This document shows positions 25,901 to 33,567 of a stretch of DNA of 64,000 nucleotides, one piece after another. The DNA comes from JAXGZG01 sp040771825 (lineage in GTDB: Bacteria; Bacillota; Sulfobacillia; Fermentithermobacillales; Fermentithermobacillaceae): contig JAXGZG010000002.1 of assembly GCA_040771825.1 (NCBI GenBank), forward strand, positions 62,001 to 126,000, written 5' to 3'. The position numbers and the translations under genes are program-made. Below the pieces are notes generated by a model that saw only the letters and a program-made list of their open reading frames with translations, did not search any database and was not told the origin of the DNA. Each line of letters begins with the position of its first letter. Positions within the stretch are counted from its first letter, which is position 1.

Positions 25901-26061
25901 CCGCTGCGCAACGCTACTTCCCTGAAGTCCATGTCAGCGTCGTATATGTCCGAGAGAATCCGCCCAACCTGAGCCCTTGGCTCACGGCTAGCCTAGCGGT
26001 TTTGGCCCTGGCGGCGCTTGCTGCAAGAAAACTTCTCAAGAGAAGACATCCCGCAGCCTAA
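22942..26061 (+). CDS. ABC exporter permease fused to an M16-type metallopeptidase
   Basis: A 1039-residue fusion. Residues ~1-545 form a polytopic permease with roughly 12 hydrophobic helices (for example IIGALGCIGIPVLVFHV, LGAGLIMGLVP), of the ABC-2 exporter type. Residues ~555-990 are a soluble domain with the inverted zinc motif HMAEH (His615, Glu618, His619) and a candidate third ligand Glu693 in TEIKRARREL, as in M16 (pitrilysin/MPP) peptidases. A second M16-like half (KPRVGIVLSIGGV onward) appears shorter and lacks the motif, as is normal. A last helix (~1010-1030) and a basic tail anchor the C-terminus. It is paired with the ATPase before it. A peptide export-and-trim function is inferred; no precursor peptide was identified. 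Confidence 0.8.
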   Translation: MKKALRIVFLSLKTRIRSMSPWTWIIGALGCIGIPVLVFHVVKTISYASPTPQYLLPVVTGVLNYLLLIQVGTTLGTAFYYLYLSRDLPLLMASPLPPRAVILAKMLEVAGAGIGAYLIVGIPMIVALGCAWFAPPWYYALSILAGLPFAILPAVVAVLMNLIVCRLIPPYKSTEVAAALGTLASGLSYLLIRVTTHALSQGDYTATLTGAFTKFSASWSPAALLAAAIVEGLWERPFPLVAVGGGISLASIAVFGAAARATERAYLSGWASTGTVRHKSRLAGNARAADSRRLEKAPRDLPFSVEIRSLAVESKLVLRDLQSHSQMLYVLLMMIGLVVFPSRGSGAELSWAASWSPFLFLAMAGSYSSWSLRNASLTARLLRQTPCNPARVMRGKAMFYGIVQALCVLVFAATLAVLRRLEMSHVGTMAFVLATLCFSTAATSVCVAAFDPGVSQPTGPPRLGFAGGFLLFLSNVILSVTGSIAYMWVVNCPAHMKAEAWFALFVFAGIQAGVFFGATNMAGNRIRGIGPPTGSAAVFVLILGAGLIMGLVPASRVYGSPGPAPIPSVSDCSFHSVNGVSVYFRKSSDASLSQVAGLMLAGIGDEREDEAHCAHMAEHMAIMYPTRSRESLWSIAAKDWSIGSIPPINGYTGLDFTTFIMAVPSDDLSRALATLVDGLFRSTLTSDAYYRTEIKRARRELDFMTTNETSAMLNKMRITGLAGTPYATEMFESPLAAVPAEKVRGFMDREYSPRRLSLVIVTDRDEAEIVGILEESLEGLDRGAPQADRRDVKPAPPSTATLEIPSLDKPRVGIVLSIGGVPREDFETVARLVNIVTRRLTGSAAGLRFESAQHSLDYCQCGVLATYGYSSYRQSDDGTIDAQGDNIADELRDIIAALAEDGPYLGDLEPFRLPGARLPSIPMGPLPYDRAGAVLVNLVQETLGYPVTQIEEVQDKPDPGHQGEPEDSGESSTDTPDTETILARLKTAAQRYFPEVHVSVVYVRENPPNLSPWLTASLAVLALAALAARKLLKRRHPAA

Positions 26062-26525
26062 AGCGCCTTTACGTAGATTGCGCACGGATTGCCCTGTCCC
26101 CATACAGGATACGGGTCAATCACCTCAATCAGCACAAATCCCATCTTCTGGTAGAATAGGCGGGTCTTCTCGTACGGATAGTAGTCCACGGTTGGCGCAA
26201 GGGTCTTCACAGTGACAAACCGAGTGCCTGTTTCTTGGAGTCTTTGGCACAGCGCGTCCATGAGTAGAGACCCGAGCCCCTGGCGGATTCTGTCCTTCCT
26301 CACACCCATCCAAAGGATTTCAGCGACACCGGTTCGTACGATCTTGGCGCAGGCGAAGCCCAAGCAATCGCTGCCGTCCCTGATGACCAAGGTCTCCTCA
26401 GTCTTGAGGTCACGGGACATAGCCGCAAGTCCCGAGTCGTTGAAATACTCCGATAGACTCTTGGCAATCTCATAACATGCTACTAGATCATACTCTGAAG
26501 CTGTCTCCATCCGAAGGTCTGCCAA
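26058..26525 (-). CDS. GNAT family N-acetyltransferase
   Basis: 155 residues. The acetyl-CoA pyrophosphate loop is seen in VRKDRIRQGLGSLLMDAL (R/Q-x-x-G-x-G/A), followed by VTVKTL and the terminal strand RLFYQKMGFVLIEV. The acceptor is unknown. Start is TTG at 26525 after GGAGGGG. Its stop overlaps that of the convergent ABC-M16 gene by a few bases. Confidence 0.85.
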   Translation of the reverse strand: MADLRMETASEYDLVACYEIAKSLSEYFNDSGLAAMSRDLKTEETLVIRDGSDCLGFACAKIVRTGVAEILWMGVRKDRIRQGLGSLLMDALCQRLQETGTRFVTVKTLAPTVDYYPYEKTRLFYQKMGFVLIEVIDPYPVWGQGNPCAIYVKAL

Positions 26526-26719
26526 TCCCTAACCCCTCCATTGGGATATTGATTTGCCCAGCCCATTGACTCCACCTTCGATCCATATTACCAGTCTTCC
26601 AGCCAGGTTTCTGGGCGACATCTCAGTTTTTTCGGGCAAACCGCCGCCAAAAGGGTTAGAATTTGAACTGATCTCGGAATACCGGTAGTACAGAACCCGT
26701 CAACAAAGGAGGACCCCCT

Positions 26720-27439
26720 TTGAGAGTAAAAGCCTACAAGAAGGAATCGGATTACTCCTATACCCTTGGGGTCTTTCCGACTATTGAGCTTCTGGCAATC
26801 CGGCCCCAATCGGTTCGTCAGGTGATTTTGAGTTCTGCTTCGTCCAGGAACGAAGGTGCCCACAAGATAAGAGACCTGTGCAATGATGCAGGCATAGGCG
26901 TCCACATCAACGACAGGAACCTGGAATCTTTGGCCAAGAAAGGGAACTGCCTCGCCGTGGGCGTCTTCTCCAAGTACGAGATGCGACTTGGGAATAGAGC
27001 CAACCACGTCGTCCTAGTTAACCCAGGGGATATGGGTAACCTTGGAACCATCATTCGCACTATGGTGGCATTCGGGATCCGCGACCTCGCCGTCATAAGC
27101 CCCGGCGCAGATGTCTTCGACCCCAGAGTCGTCCGGTCGTCAATGGGGGCCCTGTTCCGGCTAGAAGTCGAATATTTTGCCTCCCTTGAAGAGTACAAAC
27201 GCCGCCACGATAGGCACATGTACCCCTTCATGCTGGGCGGCAGATACAGTGTCCGCGATGCCAAGACCTATGGAAGGGCTCCTTACTCGCTGATCTTCGG
27301 CAACGAGTCCAGCGGTCTGCCAAAGGAGTATCTTGGAGTGGGGACCCCGGTGGCTATCCCCCATAGTAGCGATGTCGACTCACTCAACTTGGCGGTAGCG
27401 GTGGGCATCGGGTTGTACGAGTTCTCTTCTGTGAAATAA
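26720..27439 (+). CDS. TrmH/SpoU family RNA 2'-O-methyltransferase
   Basis: SPOUT-fold RNA ribose methyltransferase. All three family motifs are present: NPGDMGNLGTIIRTMVAFG (motif 1), YSLIFGNESSGLP (motif 2) and IPHSSDVDSLNLAVAVGIGLYE (motif 3, deep trefoil knot). The N-terminal ~90 residues form a small substrate-binding domain. 239 residues. The target (tRNA or 23S rRNA) cannot be assigned. TTG start at 26720, six bases after GGAGGA. Confidence 0.9.
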   Translation: MRVKAYKKESDYSYTLGVFPTIELLAIRPQSVRQVILSSASSRNEGAHKIRDLCNDAGIGVHINDRNLESLAKKGNCLAVGVFSKYEMRLGNRANHVVLVNPGDMGNLGTIIRTMVAFGIRDLAVISPGADVFDPRVVRSSMGALFRLEVEYFASLEEYKRRHDRHMYPFMLGGRYSVRDAKTYGRAPYSLIFGNESSGLPKEYLGVGTPVAIPHSSDVDSLNLAVAVGIGLYEFSSVK

Positions 27440-27547
27440 CCTGAGATTGCCGAGAGAAACAGAGTTTCTGCTTGAAGCAAGTAAGCTTTGGAGGCATCTC
27501 GCCATAGATGATAGAGTGAAAACCTAGCCATATTGGGGGGAAGTAAG

Positions 27548-28372
27548 GTGAAGGTCCTTCTGCACGGGTGCAACGGAAAGATGGGCCGTGTAATGACCCG
27601 GGTTTTATCTTCGGAGCGTGATATCGCGATTGTCTGCGGCGTGGACATGAGGCCGCTAGAGATGACCCGCGAGCCGGTTTCGATATCGCCCGATCAGAGG
27701 TCAGGTCACTATCCCGTATATGCGTCGCTGGAACACGTTAAAGACAACCCTGACATTGTGATCGACTTCTCTCACCACACCTGTCTCGGGGCCTTGCTTG
27801 CCTTCGGAACGGCCCGCGCCATTCCCTTGGTTATCTGCACTACCGGGTTCGAACCAGAAGAGAAACAGAGAATGGTTGAGGCATCCAAGACAGTGCCCAT
27901 CCTTCATTCCGCCAACATGTCCTTGGGAATCAACCTGCTTGTATCCTTGATAAGCCAGGCGGCGTCCGCTCTCTACAATACATTTGACATAGAAATCGTG
28001 GAGAAACACCACAATCAGAAAGTCGATTCACCGAGCGGGACTGCGCTTCTTATTGCCGATACCATCAAGGAGAGCCTAGATACCAATTTCGAAGGTGAGT
28101 CACCTATTAGTTACGTCTACGGTAGGCACTCCAAGACAGACAAAAGGCAGAAGACTGAGATTGGCATCCATGCGATCCGGGGCGGGACCATGGTTGGTGA
28201 GCACAATGTAATTTTCGCCGGGCCGGGAGAAGTCTTGGAGATCAGTCACTCTGCCCTGTCCCGCGACGTATTCGCCTATGGAGCTGTAAAAGCAGCAAGA
28301 TTCCTTATAGCCCAGAAGCCGGGGCTGTACAACATGAAGGATGTCGTTAGGGCTTCCGTGGAGGCGGAGTGA
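27548..28372 (+). CDS. dapB: 4-hydroxy-tetrahydrodipicolinate reductase
   Basis: Reduces 4-hydroxy-tetrahydrodipicolinate with NAD(P)H in the lysine/meso-DAP pathway. It has the nucleotide motif HGCNGKMGRV at the N-terminus and the signature EKHHNQKVDSPSGTAL with the catalytic His pair and Lys. 274 residues from a GTG at 27548 preceded by GGGGGGAA. An upstream in-frame TTG at 27533 lies within the SD and is rejected. Convergent with cysK, 18 bases apart. Confidence 0.94.
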   Translation: MKVLLHGCNGKMGRVMTRVLSSERDIAIVCGVDMRPLEMTREPVSISPDQRSGHYPVYASLEHVKDNPDIVIDFSHHTCLGALLAFGTARAIPLVICTTGFEPEEKQRMVEASKTVPILHSANMSLGINLLVSLISQAASALYNTFDIEIVEKHHNQKVDSPSGTALLIADTIKESLDTNFEGESPISYVYGRHSKTDKRQKTEIGIHAIRGGTMVGEHNVIFAGPGEVLEISHSALSRDVFAYGAVKAARFLIAQKPGLYNMKDVVRASVEAE

Positions 28373-28390
28373 GACAGGTCGATATTACTT

Positions 28391-29326
28391 TTACGTTTCC
28401 TCGAAAAGCGCTGTGCTCAGATACTTCTCCCCTCCGTCGGGTATCACGGTAACGACCCTCTTGCCTTCTCCAAGTTCCTTGGCGATCTTGGCGGCAACAT
28501 GGACATTGGTCCCGCTGGATATTCCGCAGAATATGCCTTCCTCCCGCGCAAGACGCCTTGCCATTAGGCACGCTTCTTCGTCGGTCACCAATATCGCCCT
28601 ATCGATAACCGATTTGTCCAAAACCTCGGGGAGGATACCGTCGCCGATGCCTTCCTGAACGTGAAAGCCTAATGGGCTGTCCTTGATGAGGGAAGCCTGA
28701 TCGGGCTCGGCGGCTATTATCTGCACGCCTGGGACGCGCTCCTTTAACCTTCTCCCTACTCCAGTTATGGTGCCGCCGGTTCCTATGCCGCTGACGAAAG
28801 CGTCCAAATGCCCGCCCGTCTCCCCCAAAATCTCCCTGGCGGTACCGTCTTGGTGGGCTCTCGGGTTGTTTGCGTTCTCGAACTGGTGGGCTCTGAACGT
28901 CTTGGGCGTAGCTTGGGCAAACCGCTCGGATGCCTCCAAGCAGATTGCCAGGGTCTCCTTGATGTCTTTGCCTGGCGGCGTGAGCCTAACCTCCGCCCCG
29001 TAGGCCTGCAGTATCTTTCTTCTTTCGAGGCTCATAGACTCTGGCATGAACACCACCACCCGATAGCCCTTGACAGCCCCGACCATGGCCAAGGAGATGC
29101 CCTGGTTCCCGCTGCTGGCCTCCACAATGACCGATCCTGGGCGGAGCACACCGTCGCTCTCAGCTTCACATATCATCCGGTAGGCCGGACGCGCTTTAAT
29201 GCTCCCGCCAGGATTTAGAGACTCGACTTTCACGAGAATCTCGGCAGACCCGGGCTCCGGAATCCTTCTCAACCTAACCATTGGCGTATTCCCGATCGCC
29301 TCTAGCACTGTATCAAAAATTGCCAT
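28391..29326 (-). CDS. cysK: cysteine synthase (O-acetylserine sulfhydrylase)
   Basis: Fold-type II PLP enzyme making cysteine from O-acetylserine and sulfide. PLP lysine is Lys44 in NPGGSIKARPAYRM. The substrate loop is EASSGNQGIS (usual form is EPTSGNTGI) and the phosphate loop is GIGTGGTITG. 311 residues. The loop change is also seen in some cystathionine beta-synthase-like homologues, so O-acetyl- or O-phosphoserine preference is not fixed. It is followed 273 bases upstream by metNIQ on the same strand, making a sulfur amino acid neighbourhood. Confidence 0.9.
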   Translation of the reverse strand: MAIFDTVLEAIGNTPMVRLRRIPEPGSAEILVKVESLNPGGSIKARPAYRMICEAESDGVLRPGSVIVEASSGNQGISLAMVGAVKGYRVVVFMPESMSLERRKILQAYGAEVRLTPPGKDIKETLAICLEASERFAQATPKTFRAHQFENANNPRAHQDGTAREILGETGGHLDAFVSGIGTGGTITGVGRRLKERVPGVQIIAAEPDQASLIKDSPLGFHVQEGIGDGILPEVLDKSVIDRAILVTDEEACLMARRLAREEGIFCGISSGTNVHVAAKIAKELGEGKRVVTVIPDGGEKYLSTALFEET

Positions 29327-29496
29327 GAACGCTTCCTCCAGGTTCCATGTGTCATGACTTGAGCAACTTATGCTGCGACAAATGCCAGAATCCCCTCTTT
29401 ACTGCCACAGTGTCTGCCCCCGCCTCACAGTTCAGGAACGTGTGTCATTGTCTCATCATAGTGTCACTATATCACGAAACTGCCGCTTAATTGGGA

Positions 29497-29540
29497 GACG
29501 GCAAGGTGGCCCAGACTCTCAAGCCACCCTGCCACCGTGA
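29497..29540 (-). terminator. hairpin after metQ
   Basis: Inverted repeat ACGGCAAGGTGGC / GCCACCCTGCCACCGT with one mismatch and a small bulge, 60 bases past the metQ stop. The U-tract is poor. The rest of the 273-base space before cysK holds the cysK promoter region, where GTGTCA/GTGTCAC repeats near 29441-29465 may be regulatory; nothing else is evident. Confidence 0.5.
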
Positions 29541-29599
29541 CTACCGAAATCACTGAATCGCACTGTTCCAGCCAAGATAGCTCCTAGATCGCATCTTAT

Positions 29600-30403
29600 C
29601 TAGAACGCCGGGATAACTCCGCCCTTGTACTTATCCAGGATGAAATCCTTTACATCCTCGCTGGTGAGGACCTTTACGATCTTCTTGATGGTGGCGTCTT
29701 CTTCTTCCCCCTGGCGGATGGCCAAAACGTTAGCGTAGGGCGAGTCGCCGTCTTCAATGAAAAGCGCGTCATCTAGAGGCGAAAGGCCCGCCTGGATGGC
29801 GAAGTTTCCGTTGATAATGGCAACAGCCAGGTCATCTTTGGATCTTGGAAGAATCTCGGCGTTGAGCTCAACGATCTTTATGTTCTTGGGGTTTTCCACT
29901 ACATCAAGAACTGTGGCGGCGACACCGACGCCTTCCTTACTCTTGACAAGCCCTGCCTTCTCCAAGAGAACCAGAGCTCGGCCCGTGTTGGTGGCATCGT
30001 TGGGGATTCCGATCTGATCCCCGGCCTTCAAATCCTCCAAAGTTGCCACCTTGCCCGGATAAATGCCCATAGGTTCAATGTGGATCTTGGCAACCCAAGT
30101 CAAAGGCAAGTTCCTCTGGGCGGCAAAGTCCTCGAGGTACGGGATATGCTGAAAGAAGTTGGCCGTGAGCTGTTTGTCAGCCAGCTGAAGGTTTGGCTGA
30201 ACATAGTCGTTGAACTCAATTATCTCCAGCTCGATACCTTCCTTTTCCAGAAGCGGCTTGGCGAATTCCAAGATCTCGGCATGAGGAACCGATGAGGCTC
30301 CAATCTTGACAGCCTTTTTGCTGCAAGCGCTCAACAGGACTGTCAGAGAAATTACCACAACTAGACCTAGTGCCAGAAGAACCTTGTTCTTACCCCTTAT
30401 CAA
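29600..30403 (-). CDS. metQ: methionine ABC transporter substrate-binding lipoprotein
   Basis: NlpA/MetQ family. Signal peptide and lipobox (VVVISLTVLLSAC), then KIGASSVPHAEILEF, NDYVQPNLQLADKQLTANFFQHIPYL and IPNDATNTGRAL, all characteristic. 267 residues from a TTG at 30403 with TAGGAGGAG upstream; the longer frame to 30547 runs into metI. It delivers D- or L-methionine to MetI/MetN. Last gene of the S-box-controlled metNIQ operon. Confidence 0.93.
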   Translation of the reverse strand: MIRGKNKVLLALGLVVVISLTVLLSACSKKAVKIGASSVPHAEILEFAKPLLEKEGIELEIIEFNDYVQPNLQLADKQLTANFFQHIPYLEDFAAQRNLPLTWVAKIHIEPMGIYPGKVATLEDLKAGDQIGIPNDATNTGRALVLLEKAGLVKSKEGVGVAATVLDVVENPKNIKIVELNAEILPRSKDDLAVAIINGNFAIQAGLSPLDDALFIEDGDSPYANVLAIRQGEEEDATIKKIVKVLTSEDVKDFILDKYKGGVIPAF

Positions 30404-30441
30404 TTCTCTCTCTCCTCCTATGGAACAACGTGAGATGCTGG

Positions 30442-31128
30442 CTAACGACGCCTGAACTTTAGGGCCACGCGATCGCCTATGAATTGCATGCCCTGGACCA
30501 TGCCAACCAGGATGACCAGAGCAGCCAGCATCACATCGGTTTGCCAACGCTGGTAGCCATACCTAATGGCGAGATCCCCTAAACCACCCCCTCCTATAGC
30601 TCCGGCCATGGCCGAATATCCTACCAGGTTAACCGCCGTAGTAGCGGCACCGGCGACAAGCGATGGAAACGCCTCAGGTACAAGGACGTATCTCACAATC
30701 TGCTGCCAGGTCGCACCCATGGAAACGCAGGCCTCTATGACTCCCGTTTCGACCTCAAGCATGGCGATCTCGGTCAGACGAGCCACAAAGGGGATCGCCG
30801 ACACGGTCAAAGGAACGATGGCGGCGGTCGGTCCTATAGAAGTGCCGGTTAACAACTTGGTTAGCGGCATGATGGCAACCAACAGGATGATGAAAGGGAT
30901 CGATCTGCCAACATTCACAACCCAGCTCAGGGCACTATATAGATTCCGATTGGCCTTGAGCCCGCCCGGGCGCACCAAAATCAACGAAATACCCAACAGA
31001 AGGCCAAGGATCTCGCCGCCAATCAGTGACAAAAGTACCATTCCAAGCGTCTGAGCAGTGTTGACCAAGAGGAGCCCCGCCCACTTGTGTAGACTGGCAG
31101 ACGTCAGCCAGGTCGTAAGCCAAGTCAA
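30442..31128 (-). CDS. metI: methionine ABC transporter permease
   Basis: 228 residues, five to six TM helices, with the ABC-coupling EAA loop (MLEVETGVIEACVSMGATWQQIVRYVLVPEA). Start is a TTG at 31128 overlapping the metN stop as TTGA, with GGAGGTGG six bases upstream. Works with MetN and MetQ for methionine uptake. Confidence 0.93.
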   Translation of the reverse strand: MTWLTTWLTSASLHKWAGLLLVNTAQTLGMVLLSLIGGEILGLLLGISLILVRPGGLKANRNLYSALSWVVNVGRSIPFIILLVAIMPLTKLLTGTSIGPTAAIVPLTVSAIPFVARLTEIAMLEVETGVIEACVSMGATWQQIVRYVLVPEAFPSLVAGAATTAVNLVGYSAMAGAIGGGGLGDLAIRYGYQRWQTDVMLAALVILVGMVQGMQFIGDRVALKFRRR

Positions 31129-31853
31129 TGGACGCCACCTCCCGCAGACACGGTAGCCAGTGGAGCAGTCACCTCTCCCACCTTCGGGGCCTCCGAAAGC
31201 CGCCCATCCCTTAGGTAAGTGATCCGGTCACAGATGGGTGACAGAAGGCCGATTTGATGGGTGACCACCAGGATAGTGATGCCCTTTGTGCGGTTGATCT
31301 CCTGGAGAGATTGGACTATTGAATCAGCAGTCTCAGGATCCAAAGCCGAAGTAGGTTCATCCAAGATCAACACGCTAGGTTCTGTTACCAAAGCCCTTGC
31401 AATGGCTACTCTCTGCTTCTCTCCGCCAGAGAGTTCCGATGGGTAGAATCCTTTGCGATGGCTCATATGAACGATTTCCAGATATTCGGCGGCCTTTGTG
31501 GAAGCGTCTTTTCGAGAGACTCCTCTGATTTCCAGGGGAAGCATCACGTTTTCCAAGGCGGTTCGGGATCGCAGAAGGTTGAACCCCTGGAACACCATGC
31601 CGACTTTCCGTCTAACCCTGCTAAGGTCCCTGCCTAAGGAGGAGGAAATGTCTTCGCCGTCCACCAGTATCCGTCCCGAATCAGGAGCTTGCAGCATAGA
31701 GAGGCACCGGAGCAGAGTTGTCTTGCCAGCCCCGGACGGCCCGCATATGGCAACGATCTCCCCTTCGTTGACGGCCAGACACACGCCGGCCAGAGCCGCC
31801 ACTTCTCCCGAAGGAGAAGGGAAAGTCACCGAAAGGCCCTGCACTTCAATCAT
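31125..31853 (-). CDS. metN: methionine ABC transporter ATP-binding protein
   Basis: ABC ATPase: Walker A GPSGAGKTTLLRC, signature LSGGEKQRVAIAR, Walker B VLILDEPTSALDP, switch His VTHQIGLL. Start ATG at 31853 with GAGGTGG five bases before; a GTG at 31880 overlaps the leader terminator and is rejected. At 242 residues it is shorter than E. coli MetN (343), lacking most of the C-terminal NIL methionine-sensing domain, so transinhibition by methionine is probably absent. Confidence 0.9.
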   Translation of the reverse strand: MIEVQGLSVTFPSPSGEVAALAGVCLAVNEGEIVAICGPSGAGKTTLLRCLSMLQAPDSGRILVDGEDISSSLGRDLSRVRRKVGMVFQGFNLLRSRTALENVMLPLEIRGVSRKDASTKAAEYLEIVHMSHRKGFYPSELSGGEKQRVAIARALVTEPSVLILDEPTSALDPETADSIVQSLQEINRTKGITILVVTHQIGLLSPICDRITYLRDGRLSEAPKVGEVTAPLATVSAGGGVH

Positions 31854-31876
31854 GTAAGCCACCTCGCTAGATATAA

Positions 31877-31908
31877 ACACGCCCCCCTGACAGTCAGGGA
31901 GGCGTCAT
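31877..31908 (-). terminator. riboswitch-controlled terminator before metN
   Basis: On the minus strand ACGCCTCCCTGAC pairs with GTCAGGGGGGCGT (one G-U), followed by TTTATAT. It lies between the SAM-I aptamer and the metN SD and would form in the SAM-bound state, stopping transcription. Confidence 0.8.
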
Positions 31909-31914
31909 ATTTCC

Positions 31915-32023
31915 CCTTATCTGCCAGATCCGTCTTCCACGGATTCTGCTGGAGTTAGCACCGCGCGAATTCGCCGGTTGCCGCAGGTTCATCGGGCCAG
32001 TCCCTCGCCTGCTCTGGATAAGG
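31915..32023 (-). promoter_or_regulatory. SAM-I (S-box) riboswitch aptamer
   Basis: Read on the minus strand the element has the S-box landmarks in order: CTTATCCAGAGCAGG, GAGGGACTGGCCC, GATGAACCTGCGGCAACC, GGTGCTAACTCC, and a closing GATCTGGCAGATAAG that pairs with the 5' CTTATC. With the terminator that follows it should shut off metNIQ when S-adenosylmethionine is plentiful. Confidence 0.95.
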
Positions 32024-32051
32024 TCCAGTTCGATATTCAGTTGTATTGCAG

Positions 32052-32078
32052 GTTATATCGAGACAGTGCAAATGTCAA
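32052..32078 (-). promoter_or_regulatory. promoter of the metNIQ operon
   Basis: On the minus strand a consensus TTGACA (32078-32073) and TATAAC (32057-32052) are separated by 15 bp, just upstream of the S-box aptamer. The spacing is short, but the -35 is perfect and the position is right. Confidence 0.55.
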
Positions 32079-32086
32079 TGGCTTTT

Positions 32087-32686
32087 CTAACCTAGCTTCA
32101 AAAAATCTTGCAGCATGAACTGCAATCGGCCTAAAAGCAGCGACACCCGGGACATAATCGTATTTGCGAAAGCCGCCCCAAAGGACACCAAAAGAAACAC
32201 TCTTCCTAGTTCCGTGAAGTGTTTCACCGGCTTGTTGGTGGCGGGGACGGTGAAGTAGAAGTACATCACCACAGCCAGCACTCCTATGATGAACAGAACG
32301 TTGTTCACCGTGTTTGCGGCTATAAAGGTAGCCTGTATCTGGCTAAAAACAATTGCAGGGGACTTGGTGAAAATGTACCCGGCACCAACCCCCAACCAGA
32401 AACCCATGGGGATCCTGGAAAGCCAAACCAGCCCCTTGAAGAATCGGCAGTACATCAGCATCCCCACCAAGAGCGGGATAAGGCGCCAGTACCTGTGATC
32501 TCGAATTATGTCAACAACAAAAGCCGGCCTGATGTAGTTGTGATACGTCAGGACTATGCCGTTTGCCGCGGTGATAGCCACCATGACTGTCTCGGAAAGG
32601 CGAAAGAGCTTATTATCCTTGTACAACACAAGACTATAGATACAGACGGTAAAGAAAGCGGCTAACCAGTTTTGCACTGTCACCAT
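32087..32686 (-). CDS. membrane protein, last gene of unknown membrane cluster
   Basis: About 199 residues with five to six hydrophobic helices (VQNWLAAFFTVCIYSLVLY, LIPLLVGMLMYCRFF, VLFIIGVLAVVMYFYFTV, FLLVSFGAAFANTI). The ATG at 32686 overlaps the stop of the previous gene as TAATG. No family recognised. Same transcription unit as the three genes before it, so it is probably a subunit of the same membrane complex. Confidence 0.75.
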   Translation of the reverse strand: MVTVQNWLAAFFTVCIYSLVLYKDNKLFRLSETVMVAITAANGIVLTYHNYIRPAFVVDIIRDHRYWRLIPLLVGMLMYCRFFKGLVWLSRIPMGFWLGVGAGYIFTKSPAIVFSQIQATFIAANTVNNVLFIIGVLAVVMYFYFTVPATNKPVKHFTELGRVFLLVSFGAAFANTIMSRVSLLLGRLQFMLQDFLKLG

Positions 32687-33555
32687 TACGAAGTCGCACC
32701 TCCCTGCCAAGTCCCGCCAGAAGGAGCCTTAGATTTTCTCCTGCTAACGAAGTATTCAAGGTTACCCAAGGCGATTAGCAAAATGACCAGGAAGTGAGCG
32801 GCGGACTGGGCATCCATGCCGGTCAGAGCCGGGCCTGGGTTCCCCGTCAGAAACTCATATTCAGCCGCGCCTCGCAGCCCGCTTAGAAGACCATGGTATT
32901 GCCCTCCCGAGAAAAACGGCATTTCCTGAGGGACAGACACCGATACCGTGCCGATTATCATGGGCATACCTGTTGGCAAGGAAACCATCTTGAGCCAATT
33001 CTGGGCCGGGCTGGGTTGGATGTTGTGGAGACATATCAGCAAAGCTGCCTTAGTTATCTTGTCAAAACCGTTCATGATGGGAAATTTGCTCAGTGGATCC
33101 CCGTTCATGTCGGCGTGAGCTACCGCTTCAGGGAAATTGTCAGTCATCTTCTTCATGGTGACATCCCCGCCGGGCTTATAACCCAGGTTTATCCAGTCGA
33201 CCCCATACTGCATCCCCAACGCATCAGCCACGGGCTTGACAGCTACCTGGGAAACTAGCGCCCCTTCATCTATTCCCGAGGACATTATTATCTTAAGGCC
33301 CTTCTCATGGCACTGCTTGTAGATGGTTACTAGCATCGGGTTAAGCTCAACCACCGAATCGGTTCGATAGTCGGTGGACACGTAGACAATGGAACCGGAA
33401 GGGACTGCGTCAATGACATCGTAGAACATGCGCGCTTCGGATCCCGTTAGAACCGGGAGCCCCCAAGGCTTCAGGATAGGCCAGGCGACTACGATGATTA
33501 GTAAGACATAGTAGTACCGCCTGTCGAGATTGCCCAAACGATCCCAGATGGTCAA
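32686..33555 (-). CDS. membrane-anchored protein of unknown membrane cluster
   Basis: About 289 residues. One N-terminal TM helix (YYYVLLIIVVAWPIL), an extracytoplasmic or cytoplasmic domain of ~210 residues with Rossmann-like features (PSGSIVYVSTDY, GLKIIMSSGIDEGA, MPMIIGTVSVSVP), and a C-terminal TM helix (AAHFLVILLIALGNLEYF). TTG start at 33555, six bases after GGAGGTG. No catalytic signature seen. Confidence 0.75.
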   Translation of the reverse strand: MTIWDRLGNLDRRYYYVLLIIVVAWPILKPWGLPVLTGSEARMFYDVIDAVPSGSIVYVSTDYRTDSVVELNPMLVTIYKQCHEKGLKIIMSSGIDEGALVSQVAVKPVADALGMQYGVDWINLGYKPGGDVTMKKMTDNFPEAVAHADMNGDPLSKFPIMNGFDKITKAALLICLHNIQPSPAQNWLKMVSLPTGMPMIIGTVSVSVPQEMPFFSGGQYHGLLSGLRGAAEYEFLTGNPGPALTGMDAQSAAHFLVILLIALGNLEYFVSRRKSKAPSGGTWQGGATS

Positions 33556-33567
33556 CTGAGGCACCTC

